Shown here piece after piece: positions 8,801 through 18,368 of a stretch of DNA of 43,282 bases. The stretch's first letter is position 1. Each line of letters opens with the position of its first letter. The DNA lies in assembly GCA_028821675.1 (NCBI GenBank), contig JAPKFG010000003.1:1-43282 (forward strand), read 5' to 3'. This DNA is from Candidatus Poseidoniales archaeon. GTDB taxonomy: Archaea; Thermoplasmatota; Poseidoniia; Poseidoniales; Thalassarchaeaceae. Below the pieces are notes generated by a model. The model was not told where the DNA came from and ran no database searches. It saw nothing but the letters and a program-made list of their open reading frames with translations. The position numbers and the translations under genes were made by a program.

Positions 8801-10261
8801 GGCCTTGCAGGCATCGCATTCTTCCTTGCTGGATTCACTGATTTTGGACAAAGTGTGAATGGAATGCTTGGAGAATTGGTGACCAGCGTCACCGGTGGTG
8901 CAATCGACGATCAACGATCAGATTTCTCATTCGGCGTTGAACTGGATGCCGACCAGAGTTTCGATCTCGTCATCGATGCACAACAAGGTCGAATGGCGCT
9001 TGATGAACCGGAATGGTTGCATGGTATTTCGATGGAGGCAGACCTCGCAGAGGACAACCACACCGCCTTCAGAGCGCGTGTCTGGTTGCCTAATCTCGCG
9101 CCGACCATCGATCTTTCAATCAATTATCAGAATCTCACCGTGACAGATCGTTGGGATATCGACATCGAATTGGATGGTTGGGTTCCTGCGAATCCAGAAT
9201 TCATGATCGAGGTCAACAATTACAACGGTCGCGACCTACATCTCATGCTGCTCGGATTTGAACCGGGTCAATCCACTGATTTGAAGATTGAATCACAGAT
9301 TACCACCGATTATCGCCCAGTTGTCCCACAATTGTCAATTTTCAGCAATTACGAGATGAGCCGATCGTTGGATGCGATTCACGTCACATTGCTGGACCGA
9401 ACCGAATCCACTCGATACGAACTGCTACTGCAAGGCATTCCCGAGCAATTGGACATGACTGCATCTTTGGGGTCCACACTCTCAGTTGGCATGGAAGCAG
9501 AAGACCCCGGCCAAACAGGCCTTTCGATTGATTCACTGATGCTCCAGATGAACCGGTTCAATGCAGGGAAATGGTGGCCAGCAACGGTATTCTTGCATGA
9601 ACTCCCCCGGCAGATGAATCTGACGACTGCACCCTCCTCAGTATTCGACATCACGAAACCAGTCAGTTTCCAAGGAATGTCGACCTTGATTTTCTCATCA
9701 TCGGGCCCCGGAATGGATTTGTTCATTTCGACTACCGGTCGGGCGGTTGAATCTCGTGGCGATAGTTTGCTGCTGGCGCAGAACCTTGCCAGCCACATGA
9801 GCATTGAGCCGACCGAAGATTTCGGTCTGCGGGTGATGAGCAGTGGTGATGGTATTGAACGCCTCTATCTGCGTCAAAACGACGTTCCTACCCAGCCCGG
9901 GGTATGGCTGGAACAATTGGAAGCTGCAGGTGAGAATCTCAAGAGTGCAACGATTCACCTGAGTTATCTCGGTAGCGCGTACCCAATCGTCAAGATTGAG
10001 GATGTTCGTGGCGGTCGTATCATTGCCAATGCTCGGGCGTCCGTAGATATCGGTGAATTCTCATTTGACGGTCGAGCTGTATTGATTGATGCACAGGTCA
10101 CCGGTGGCATTCCAACAGGCACCACGCTCGGTGTCAATGGTTTGGCATCCGACCTCTCGCTACTCAATTTGATGGGCACGGATGCCCAAACCACTCACTA
10201 TCTCTTGCCTGAGCCGCTAACTACGGCCATCGCCACGGGAGTGGCCACATTGATGGGGTGA
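5858..10261 (+). CDS. Very large secreted protein (~1467 aa), unknown function
   Basis: Single uninterrupted ORF. N-terminal signal-like helix TSVALVLVLILPMLTPFMAVEAAQ. Beta-rich, acidic. The start could be GTG 5846. Confidence 0.8.
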   Translation: MEDSTRIILAAPRARDRTSVALVLVLILPMLTPFMAVEAAQVRAEDFGIVAELHDVLATRDLMLDSDQIELQAENSLSPVRNGVRSIGSQDPLTHIDTALDGLVVQPSAPMGVDHPKPIDILLGDDAPPGLVDTIWGTLVNLTDYIIWSEYQAQNNGPNHEKFTVVPFSSSLLSLFSQDPLMHEIDIDGDDDPNTLTVENPDIRVGLTIGFDASPGVGWGVMGSPLPTQLWLEPTIEYRVEVINPSAQIWSVMETLEVALMKPFAYGINPTASGESYVWLIDSHFTIPPTDWALQVGFERFWFDLSSAGTEVLSALALLASGFSGTPGNSTDTGITIAALSAPISIQIDNDGQTQCPPHYQPNAYHLNASWSHDCRIGVGFGYGHFAPVDSNNNRELWELSYLEVGVHPNSTAYRLPAIVDLTIRTDNVLPTGSGTIGEDGLTSIEYYADERADLWLHFHENKSAFRESSSEPYGNVSETLVWLRGMPSGTMTPLEIERCFQMLGSASQPELPGQLPSRLSLILGIKNFTRDSTPNVNDPTLPIDPQNPPNTLVLLRSTQSVTSLEYVSWFQREGVETDYRMTRMNAENLPKGLLLYGDFWLGGSDEQEVGTLDDSLDIFSKILDVTILAVVDLFIDVSNIINSIPNALVDVISGSTGSATQGTSIHLELLTHFEVGRQPMPIGLLQLSMGSTDFPIAYGPHLLLADDKSTTVVQGRNGEVDKLVPISMSLHHEGLHSLHIIDDAAAQSQQISMGAIGGDPLRVIFLEHHDDEFGNIDIPNSDFQYVYLSDHPASLDINVTESELTFTSDRDIVEVVYAGREGQQRQVLDIDMLPGNFTMAIGDDVSWISQTPIGSLSLMISNATDPKTMDGDHFLFMQDQDAGEATLSARVHGITEVGFLGAEMPGVTGEAGRGTGFLVGPGDSPFHAVILDQTTHESPADGLTAHVLIDPLPSNIALEVPQGGVGEASALDVPQFTTDEGLAGIAFFLAGFTDFGQSVNGMLGELVTSVTGGAIDDQRSDFSFGVELDADQSFDLVIDAQQGRMALDEPEWLHGISMEADLAEDNHTAFRARVWLPNLAPTIDLSINYQNLTVTDRWDIDIELDGWVPANPEFMIEVNNYNGRDLHLMLLGFEPGQSTDLKIESQITTDYRPVVPQLSIFSNYEMSRSLDAIHVTLLDRTESTRYELLLQGIPEQLDMTASLGSTLSVGMEAEDPGQTGLSIDSLMLQMNRFNAGKWWPATVFLHELPRQMNLTTAPSSVFDITKPVSFQGMSTLIFSSSGPGMDLFISTTGRAVESRGDSLLLAQNLASHMSIEPTEDFGLRVMSSGDGIERLYLRQNDVPTQPGVWLEQLEAAGENLKSATIHLSYLGSAYPIVKIEDVRGGRIIANARASVDIGEFSFDGRAVLIDAQVTGGIPTGTTLGVNGLASDLSLLNLMGTDAQTTHYLLPEPLTTAIATGVATLMG

Positions 10262-10265
10262 TATC

Positions 10266-10940
10266 ATGGCGAAGAAGGACGAAGAGATTGAGGGTATGTA
10301 CACCCTAGTTGGCGACCCAGATAATCCCGAACTTGAAGCGGCGGACGATTCGAAGATTAGTTTGACTGATCGAATCAAACGGATTAAGAAAAAGGTGTTC
10401 AAGGATGACTTTGAACCCTCAGATGAACAACGCGAAATTGCCGATCAGGCATACATTCGGGCGCGGGAAGTCGTCGGCATCGTGACGCCGACTCGTGTCG
10501 TACTTGCCTCCGTATTCATGGCTGCCTTGATGTTCAGTATTTTCGCATTCGGGTTCTGGGTCGTTCCTCGAGATGCAGTCAATGTGGATGTCGTCTACAA
10601 ACAGGGCGGCCCCGGGCACGTCGTTCTTTTGGAACTCCACAATTATGGTAGCCGTCCCATCGCCAATGTCGAAGTCGATGCTTCCTTTTCCAATCAGGAT
10701 GGTGAAGTTCTGAATTCCACACACTTTGAGGTGGGTTCTCTGCTGGCGCATACATCGATTGCTGGAGACACCCTTGAATTGGTGATTACTGGTGAATCAA
10801 TTTGGGAACTCTACAACATTGAGGTCACGCTTGATTACGACAACTATGATGGCGCTGTTTCCAAGCAATCTTGGGTCATCGAAGTTGGAGAATACACCTT
10901 TGAGAGACATACCCTCGATGCAGAGCGCACATGGCTGTAA
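10266..10940 (+). CDS. Single-pass membrane protein, unknown function
   Basis: ATG 4 nt after the previous stop. Cytosolic acidic/basic N-terminus, one TM (VVLASVFMAALMFSIFAFGFWVV), then an extracytoplasmic beta-rich domain. Confidence 0.8.
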   Translation: MAKKDEEIEGMYTLVGDPDNPELEAADDSKISLTDRIKRIKKKVFKDDFEPSDEQREIADQAYIRAREVVGIVTPTRVVLASVFMAALMFSIFAFGFWVVPRDAVNVDVVYKQGGPGHVVLLELHNYGSRPIANVEVDASFSNQDGEVLNSTHFEVGSLLAHTSIAGDTLELVITGESIWELYNIEVTLDYDNYDGAVSKQSWVIEVGEYTFERHTLDAERTWL

Positions 10941-10959
10941 ACGACACCATAGGTGTCGT
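10941..10959 (+). other. Stem-loop ACGACACC-ATA-GGTGTCGT
   Basis: Perfect 8-bp inverted repeat immediately after the TAA of the 10266 gene. Confidence 0.65.
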
Positions 10960-11014
10960 CAAGAGTAGGGAAGATAGAAAGTGGTCTCGGCAACCCCCAC
11001 CATTAGGGAGTCGT

Positions 11015-14000
11015 ATGCGGCATCGAATTGTATTCTGTATACTCGGTATCCTTCTGCTGTCTGTAGTTGCTCCTATTTCGACCCCTCCATCATCCGTTTC
11101 CGCAGTTGATGAAGATGGTACATCTGGCATTGAACGTATCGAAATCCATCTGGATCCTGACAGCATTGGAAGTGCACATCCCTCTGCGAGTTGGGATGGC
11201 GAAGAGGAACTTCGAGAAACCACCGCTGACACTCATATCGGGGTGTTCACCATCGATGGATTGCAATCAGATGTCGAGGTGCCAGAGATATTGACCACAA
11301 TTCGCACCGACATAGCCCTCGTTCTCATCGATGGAGATGTCGGGCTATGGCCGGGTCGTGTGGCATTGACCGAATTGCCAGGCATCGAAATTCGGGCCCA
11401 TATTCCTCCATCGGGGTTCCTGATTCAAGGCAACCCTCAGGCTATTGCTGCGGCTGCTGAACTGTCCGTTGTGGCCGCTGTCCATCCTCTTCCATTGGCT
11501 TTCATGGTCGATTACCACTTGAGCGATCTTCTTTCTGAAGCCTCCAGCCTCTCACTGGATGCCCATCCCTCTACTGCGGTTCAACTATCAGGATGGAGAT
11601 TGGCGGATTTGTCTACACCACAGGATCATGTTAGATTGCCCGGATTGAGGGGTGATTTGGACCAAACAGCTGCCACTTACCTTACATCGTACCGTCCGAT
11701 TGACACCGGCCGACATCACGGTCTGCTTTCGCTTGAGGACATAGCAACGGTCGCTGCTGAACCCGCCCTATCATGGCTTAGCCTTGAACCAATCTTCAGT
11801 ATTGACAACAACGTTGCAGTGGGTCATATGAGGGCCGATGATGTCTCGAATTACTTCGTCGTTGGATTGAATGGTAGCGGTCACACTGTCACTGTAGCTG
11901 ATTCGGGTATCGACCGTGATCACGGTGATTTCGATGGCCGCATTCAACACGTTGAGTCGGTTATTTGGGGTGATACCTCAACCGAAGATGTACATTCAGG
12001 TCATGGCACACACGTCGCCTGTACGGTTCTTGGCAACGGCAGTAAGGGTGGATATGCAGGTGTGGCACCACAAGCCAGTCTACGATTCCAAGCAATGGAG
12101 GATGATGACAGTGGTAATTTCGGTGGTGTCAGTATGGACACCCTCCTTCGAAAAGCCTACGAAGGAAATTCACATATTCACACTAACTCTTGGGGCATGG
12201 CTGGTTACTATGGTGAATACACCACCAGTAGCGAAGATACCGACAGCCGAACAAACCAGTATGATCAGTTCTGGTCCTACAATGGCATGCTCGTTCTAAT
12301 TTCTGCTGGCAATGACGGCTCAGATCCAGATACGATTACTCCTCCTGCAACGGCAAAGAACGCCGTTACTGTGGGCAATCATCACAATCGAGGCGGTGGT
12401 GCTCCAAGCACCCTCTCAGATAGCAGCAGTCGTGGCCCAACAGACGATGGTCGCATCAAACCGGATGTTACTGCACCCGGTGCGTGGGTCCGCTCCTGCT
12501 TGAGCCAAGATGCCACGGAAACCAGTGGCTCGTCATGGACTAGTCAGTGGTATCTGGAATACAGTGGAACATCGATGGCTGCACCCAATGCAGCCGGGGC
12601 CTCTGTTCTCATTCGTGAATATCTGATGGAAGTGGCGGGTCGCCCATCACCACAGGGCGCTCTCATCAAGGGAATGCTCATTCTTGGCGCAGAGGACACC
12701 GGTTCTCGAGATATACCCAACATGAATGAGGGCTGGGGTAGGGTGAATCTCGCCAATTCCCTCATCCCCGGAACGGATACGGGAATTTGGGTTGATGATC
12801 GGAACACTGTTCGTAGTGGACAGACACGCGAATACCAATTCAATCTCAGTCGTGGAAATACACCATTCAAAGCTGTACTGACATGGTCTGATTATCCAGG
12901 TAGCACTTGGTCATCCACCCAATTACAAAACAACCTCGATATGGTCATCACTGCGCCTGATGGGACGATATACAAGGGCAATGATTTCGCCAATGGCCGT
13001 TCGACAACCGGTGGGGATGCTGATGATTTGAACAACGTCGAAGTCGTCCTAATCGACCAAGCTGATTCGGGAGTTTGGACGGTTCAAATTACCGATGTCG
13101 CACACGGTGGACAGCGCAGTGATCAGCCATTCGCTCTCGCAGTCCGAGGGGCCGGCGTCAATGATTTGAGGAGCGACCCACTTCCCATTCCGCTATCTTT
13201 TGAATTATCAACTGCCATTCCTCAAGTGAACGAAGTTTGCCAGATTTCAATCCAGATTGAAAATCAGGGTGGCGGTCGTGCCGATGACCTTCGTATCGAA
13301 GCGATTGCTGGTACTCAAAATCTAGGAGAAGTTACCATGGACATCGGTCCCGGAATGATTCGCTGGGCAACTTGGGATTGGACACCCATCAACGAGGGTA
13401 CACAGGCTATCACCATCGTCATCGACCCTGACCAGCTTGAGGAGGAGATTGATGAAGACAACAACCTCTTCGAAATACCCGTTGCTGTCAGTGCTCCTGG
13501 AGTAAGAGTCACCACATCACAGACCGTGCTAGAAATTGATGAGGCGAGTCAGACAAGTACCTCTTGGCAGTTGGAGATTCGCAACACTGCACTAATATCG
13601 ACCAATGCTTCAATCAGCGCATCAACACCGATGCGGATTAACAATGGACAGATGATGACCGCATGGTTCACTTCTTTCACTCAGACGAGTTTCGCTCTCA
13701 ATGGTTCGCAATCATCGTCAATCGGTTTCACCATGGTTCATGATGAATCACCCCCTCCAGGATTGTATCAATTGACAATCACCGCGACCGATGAAGACAA
13801 CGACATTGATTTCCCTCTGACTTTATCGCTCGATGTTCCTCTCTTGCCCGACATATCTTTCCAAGCGCCCTTCTCGGTCTTGCAAGTTCATCCCTCAATC
13901 CCGACCATGTTTGAGGTGGATGTTCTCAATGGGGGCAATGGCCTACAGGGTTACAATCTGTTCATAGAATCACCCATTGGATGGTGGGTGGGTCTCGACA

Positions 14001-15544
14001 ATCTTGGCTCTTCAATCGGCACTGCTTCTGGTTCAACAGGTGCCATCCCACTCAATGGTGCCCGCACCGTCGAAATGACTGTGACACCGCAACTTGGTAC
14101 TCCGCCACCTGCAGGTCAGGTCATGGAGGCAATGCTGCGCGTCACTTCTCAGATTGATCCAATGCAATCGTGGTCTTATCCGATTCAGATGGAGGTCATC
14201 GAATTCGATTCAGCCGTCATCGAGGCAGAATCAACACCTGATGTTCTCCGCCCAGATTCAATTGTTTACCTTCAATACACAATCACGAATCTAGGCAACA
14301 CAGAATTGACACTCTATCCAAACGTCGACGCTAGACCCGGAGGTTGGTCGGTTATCGCCGGCTCAAATTCAATCACTATTCCGATTGGTGAATCCGCATC
14401 CTATATGCTCGGCCTTGAAGGAAATGGTCTAGCAGTGGGGGGCTCGTTGACGCTTCATTTGACGACACAGGGTGGTTATCGAATTACTTGGGATGGAGAA
14501 TTGGATGTGGTCGAGGAAGCCAAACCTGTACTGACATTCACTGGAATTACCGATTCACTGGGTACAGCATTGTCAGAAATTCCCATCGGCACGCCGGGTT
14601 TCTTGGGGCACTGGCTGATTATCAACGATGGGAGTTCCGCTTGGACTCCAGTTCTGAGCATCGATTTACCCGATTCTACTTGGATAGGTGTTTGTGATCC
14701 GGTGTCAGAAATTGCTCCTGGTGGATCGGCTGAAGCCAATTGCATCATCACAGCGCCAAACTTTGCCATGGCAGGTTGGCAGCCGGAAATTGGCTTGACC
14801 ATCGATGCTGATGGTATAGAGCGTTCCGCAAGTGCCCTCATTTCAGTCGCGGCTGAACCCAGTGTCATATGGACAACTCTTTCAATTGAAGAATCAATGA
14901 CAGATCAATCTTCACGGTTGCATTTTGAAATATTGAATACTGGAAATACTGTCATTCAAGAGCGTGTTATAATCGAATCTCCTGAAGGATGGACCGCTGA
15001 AGTCGAAGATTCAGATATTATCGATTTGGCTATCGGTGAATCACAGGGCCTTCGAATCCGCATCGTGCCCGATACACCCGGTGAGGCTTTGGTTTCACTC
15101 AGTTTTGAAGGCTCCAATATCCACGGTTCCACCCATTCTGTAATATTGGATGTCGCCAGCGCTCCGTCTCTTGTCACAGAAGGTGGAAGTGGAACAACGA
15201 TGACAGTCGTCTTCTTGCTAATATTCATCGTGGTCGGACTTGTCGTTGCCGGTATGCTCATCGTTCGGTTGAGGAAAAATCAGGCCTCTCCAACCTTGAC
15301 TCCACCCCCGCCAACAGCATTCTCCGGTGCGCCCACTCCTAGTCAGACCAGTCAGAGTCAGAAAGCAACCACACAAGTCGTGTGTTGGGGTTGTAACAAA
15401 CCGATTTCTGGCATCCGTCGAGCTTGCCCTGGGTGCGGTGCTCGATATCATGAATCGGCGTATGGGTGCAGTGCATCCGCCTTGACCGTGTGCCGCAATT
15501 GTCAGGCAGATGTCAGTACCTTTGTTGAAGAGGTGAGTTCCTGA
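11015..15544 (+). CDS. Subtilisin-like (S8) serine protease with CARDB-like repeats, C-terminal TM and cytosolic RING-like/treble-clef Zn motif
   Basis: Triad motifs intact: VTVADSGIDRDHGD, HSGHGTHVACTV, YSGTSMAAPNAAG. Signal peptide MRHRIVFCILGILLLSVVAPIS. TM near TVVFLLIFIVVGLVVAGMLIV. Terminal CWGC..CPGCGARYH..C..CRNC. Confidence 0.93.
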   Translation: MRHRIVFCILGILLLSVVAPISTPPSSVSAVDEDGTSGIERIEIHLDPDSIGSAHPSASWDGEEELRETTADTHIGVFTIDGLQSDVEVPEILTTIRTDIALVLIDGDVGLWPGRVALTELPGIEIRAHIPPSGFLIQGNPQAIAAAAELSVVAAVHPLPLAFMVDYHLSDLLSEASSLSLDAHPSTAVQLSGWRLADLSTPQDHVRLPGLRGDLDQTAATYLTSYRPIDTGRHHGLLSLEDIATVAAEPALSWLSLEPIFSIDNNVAVGHMRADDVSNYFVVGLNGSGHTVTVADSGIDRDHGDFDGRIQHVESVIWGDTSTEDVHSGHGTHVACTVLGNGSKGGYAGVAPQASLRFQAMEDDDSGNFGGVSMDTLLRKAYEGNSHIHTNSWGMAGYYGEYTTSSEDTDSRTNQYDQFWSYNGMLVLISAGNDGSDPDTITPPATAKNAVTVGNHHNRGGGAPSTLSDSSSRGPTDDGRIKPDVTAPGAWVRSCLSQDATETSGSSWTSQWYLEYSGTSMAAPNAAGASVLIREYLMEVAGRPSPQGALIKGMLILGAEDTGSRDIPNMNEGWGRVNLANSLIPGTDTGIWVDDRNTVRSGQTREYQFNLSRGNTPFKAVLTWSDYPGSTWSSTQLQNNLDMVITAPDGTIYKGNDFANGRSTTGGDADDLNNVEVVLIDQADSGVWTVQITDVAHGGQRSDQPFALAVRGAGVNDLRSDPLPIPLSFELSTAIPQVNEVCQISIQIENQGGGRADDLRIEAIAGTQNLGEVTMDIGPGMIRWATWDWTPINEGTQAITIVIDPDQLEEEIDEDNNLFEIPVAVSAPGVRVTTSQTVLEIDEASQTSTSWQLEIRNTALISTNASISASTPMRINNGQMMTAWFTSFTQTSFALNGSQSSSIGFTMVHDESPPPGLYQLTITATDEDNDIDFPLTLSLDVPLLPDISFQAPFSVLQVHPSIPTMFEVDVLNGGNGLQGYNLFIESPIGWWVGLDNLGSSIGTASGSTGAIPLNGARTVEMTVTPQLGTPPPAGQVMEAMLRVTSQIDPMQSWSYPIQMEVIEFDSAVIEAESTPDVLRPDSIVYLQYTITNLGNTELTLYPNVDARPGGWSVIAGSNSITIPIGESASYMLGLEGNGLAVGGSLTLHLTTQGGYRITWDGELDVVEEAKPVLTFTGITDSLGTALSEIPIGTPGFLGHWLIINDGSSAWTPVLSIDLPDSTWIGVCDPVSEIAPGGSAEANCIITAPNFAMAGWQPEIGLTIDADGIERSASALISVAAEPSVIWTTLSIEESMTDQSSRLHFEILNTGNTVIQERVIIESPEGWTAEVEDSDIIDLAIGESQGLRIRIVPDTPGEALVSLSFEGSNIHGSTHSVILDVASAPSLVTEGGSGTTMTVVFLLIFIVVGLVVAGMLIVRLRKNQASPTLTPPPPTAFSGAPTPSQTSQSQKATTQVVCWGCNKPISGIRRACPGCGARYHESAYGCSASALTVCRNCQADVSTFVEEVSS

Positions 15545-15566
15545 ATCGAGAAGCATACGCCCTTTT

Positions 15567-15589
15567 GAGGGAGCCACTACGTGGCCCTC
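15567..15589 (+). other. Stem-loop GAGGG(AG)CCAC-TAC-GTGGCCCTC ending 2 nt before the ATG
   Basis: 9-bp stem with a 2-nt bulge and TAC loop, directly abutting the start codon at 15592. Confidence 0.6.
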
Positions 15590-15591
15590 TC

Positions 15592-18279
15592 ATGCGCCCA
15601 TCCGCGCGTCGCCGCACCCTTTCGGTTGTCGCACTGATGTTGTTCGTGATTGCGGCCCCCCTTGCTGCTGCCGAAGCTGATGTCACACTGACATCTGATT
15701 CATCTTCTAAGGAGGCCACTCCGGGGGAACCTGCAGAGTATACAATCACCGTTCGAAACACTGGAGATGAGGACATCACGGTTCAATTGGCGACTAGCCA
15801 AGAGGCCGGAGGATGTCAGGGTTACACCAGTGCGATTGAACAGATATCGGGTACCATTGCACCCAATTCCAACGAGCAGGTGACACTCACGGTTAACGTG
15901 ACTGAGGGCGAACAGACTTCAGATGAATGCGACACGACGGTGACTGCAACAGCCTCGCCGGCTGGAACACCTGGCGCCCCGGCTCAAGCAGATGTCGTCG
16001 TGACGACCACTCTTGGCGAGGGTTCAGGTAACGCAGCTCAGGGCGTTGAACTCTCAACCAGCCAAGCCACCAAGAATTACAACAATGGCGAAGAAGAGGT
16101 CGAATGGTCGGTCACGGTCAAGAATACAGGGCAGACACAAGAGACAATATCAATTGAGATGGACGAAGATTCTAGTTGCCGTTCTGATGGTTTAGAAGCC
16201 AATGTAGATCCCGCTCAAGTGCAATTGAATGCCGACGATGAGGAAACTGTCACAATCACCGTTGAGGTTCCAGACGGGGAACAGACAGAAGCCGGTTCTC
16301 ACTGCTTCATCATCCGTGCGACCGTCACCGCTCCTGCGCCACCCCCCGGCACAGATGCAGCACAAGACAATCTCTCAGTGACACTGAACATTCCCGAACT
16401 TCACGAATGTGAAGCCACCCTGTCTCCCACCTCGATGACGATTGCACCCGGAGCATCCCAATCAGGCAATTTCATGCTATCCAATGCAGGCAACAGCGAT
16501 TGGACCGTCGGCTTTGGGAAATCAGGTCCGAAATCCAACTGGGTCACTCCTGAGGTTAGCCAGCGAAGTTTGCCTTACGATAACGGAAATGGACAGGCCG
16601 CCATCTCATTCGATGTTTCTCCTGACGACAGCATGCCTGCTGACAGCACCACAGAGATCCGCATCCGTGGCTTGGATGGAAGCAATGAGCGATGTTACGC
16701 AATTCTACAAGTCACGGTGGGCCAATCATACGGTGGCACGGCTTCCCTCAGTAGCAACTATCTCAACAATGTCGAACCAGGAACAGCTCAATCTACTGGG
16801 TTGACAGTTACCAACCAAGGCAATGGCGCCGACACTTTTGCCATCGGACACACACCCGTACCCAGTGGGTGGACAGTGACATTGAGTTCATCCTCGGTGT
16901 CGTTGTTGGGCAAGCACGAGTCGCAGCAGGATCATCAGACCGAAGTGTCTGTGGAGGTTTTCGTTCCACTCGATGCTCTTGCAGATGATACGGTGACCAT
17001 CACTCTCACTGTGACCAGTAGTGGTGATTCATCCATCGAGATTACCGATGATCTTCAGGTATCCGTCGCCGAGCGCCACGATGTTGATGGGACCGTTCTC
17101 TCCACCGATCAGACCGGTCGAAGCGACCAGACAATCGATTTCCCGCTGACTATACACAACAATGGCAACGTTCAGGATTCATTCAGATTGCGCGCCTGTG
17201 ACCCGAATCAACCAGGTTCCTGTGCCACACCTTCATGGCAATCTCTATTCGTGGATACTTCAGACAATGAGGTTACGCAGATCTCTCTGAATGCCGGGCA
17301 ATCACAACAGGTGTACTTGCGAATTCACATCCAGAGTGAGGATGAGGGTGATTACCTACAGGTTCAGATGAAGGTCAACATCGTTTCTTCGCCATCCAAT
17401 GAATTCATCAAGACCGTGACCGCACGCGTCTCAAATTATGATTACATGATGCAGTTGATTCTGGCTGACCCGCAAGGGGCGCCTGATTCCATGAGTGTCA
17501 CCATGCCACCCGGCGGGCAGATGACCGTTGCAATGCTCTTCAGCGATATAGGAACATCACCATATGTCGAACAGGCACTGTTCACAATCGAAGGAATGGA
17601 TTCGACGATTTCAACATCGCTTAGTTCGGACACAGAAGAATTGGCACCAGGCGTTTTCACACTCCCTGACGATACACGAATCTATTACGCCAATATCACC
17701 CTCACAGTAATGGGCACAGATCAGAGTTTGAACGGGGAAGCTGGTGTGGTGCGTGTATGTGCCGCATCGATGCGAAACACAGCCTCACCTTCTTGTGTGG
17801 ACATTGTGGTCTCCATCGCGACTGTACACGACCTAGATGTCGTGGTTGAGGGTGGTCCGATTCAGAATACAACTCATCCCGAATTCACTGATTTCATGGT
17901 ACTGATTACCAACAGTGGCAACATCGAAGAACAAATTGAGATTTCATCGACTGAAGGATTGAGGGGCTGGACCATCGACATTGAGCAAACCGATCTATTG
18001 CTACAGCCAGGCGAATCATCGACGATTCGAGTTCGAGTCAAACCTCCTGTTCAGATGCCTGTGGAGGATGAGTTTGAATTCACCCTAATCGTCACTCCAG
18101 AGAGTGCACCTGTGGCTGCGCAACCTGTGGATATGACCGTTAGGTCCACTCTTGATGACAGTGTCTTGGGGTTGTCTGCAGAAACTTGGAACATTGTATC
18201 TTGGTCGGTCATCAGCGTTCTCGGCATCATGATATTGACGACTATTTGGCGTAACCGTCGTCGTAGTATTGGTCTGTGA
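15592..18279 (+). CDS. Secreted membrane-anchored protein with NEW3/CARDB-like Ig repeats
   Basis: Signal peptide MRPSARRRTLSVVALMLFVIAAPLAAAEA; repeated 'YTITVRNTGDEDITVQL', 'VTNQGNGADTFAIG..P.GWTVTLS' units; C-terminal TM plus RRR. Confidence 0.85.
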   Translation: MRPSARRRTLSVVALMLFVIAAPLAAAEADVTLTSDSSSKEATPGEPAEYTITVRNTGDEDITVQLATSQEAGGCQGYTSAIEQISGTIAPNSNEQVTLTVNVTEGEQTSDECDTTVTATASPAGTPGAPAQADVVVTTTLGEGSGNAAQGVELSTSQATKNYNNGEEEVEWSVTVKNTGQTQETISIEMDEDSSCRSDGLEANVDPAQVQLNADDEETVTITVEVPDGEQTEAGSHCFIIRATVTAPAPPPGTDAAQDNLSVTLNIPELHECEATLSPTSMTIAPGASQSGNFMLSNAGNSDWTVGFGKSGPKSNWVTPEVSQRSLPYDNGNGQAAISFDVSPDDSMPADSTTEIRIRGLDGSNERCYAILQVTVGQSYGGTASLSSNYLNNVEPGTAQSTGLTVTNQGNGADTFAIGHTPVPSGWTVTLSSSSVSLLGKHESQQDHQTEVSVEVFVPLDALADDTVTITLTVTSSGDSSIEITDDLQVSVAERHDVDGTVLSTDQTGRSDQTIDFPLTIHNNGNVQDSFRLRACDPNQPGSCATPSWQSLFVDTSDNEVTQISLNAGQSQQVYLRIHIQSEDEGDYLQVQMKVNIVSSPSNEFIKTVTARVSNYDYMMQLILADPQGAPDSMSVTMPPGGQMTVAMLFSDIGTSPYVEQALFTIEGMDSTISTSLSSDTEELAPGVFTLPDDTRIYYANITLTVMGTDQSLNGEAGVVRVCAASMRNTASPSCVDIVVSIATVHDLDVVVEGGPIQNTTHPEFTDFMVLITNSGNIEEQIEISSTEGLRGWTIDIEQTDLLLQPGESSTIRVRVKPPVQMPVEDEFEFTLIVTPESAPVAAQPVDMTVRSTLDDSVLGLSAETWNIVSWSVISVLGIMILTTIWRNRRRSIGL

Positions 18280-18324
18280 GTCTACTCTCTCAGCCGATGG
18301 CTTGCTGGATATGCTTATGATGCC

Positions 18325-18348
18325 TCTTTGAGTCGAAGGACTCAAGGA
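18325..18348 (+). promoter_or_regulatory. nuo leader stem-loop A (TCTTTGAGTC-GAAG-GACTCAAGGA)
   Basis: 10-bp stem including one G-U; its 3' arm overlaps the 5' arm of stem-loop B. Confidence 0.6.
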
Positions 18349-18368
18349 ACCCTACGGGTTCCCTTGAG
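18341..18368 (+). promoter_or_regulatory. nuo leader stem-loop B (CTCAAGGAACCC-TAC-GGGTTCC(C)TTGAG)
   Basis: 12 bp with one bulged C; ends 8 nt before the nuoA ATG (18377). Confidence 0.65.
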
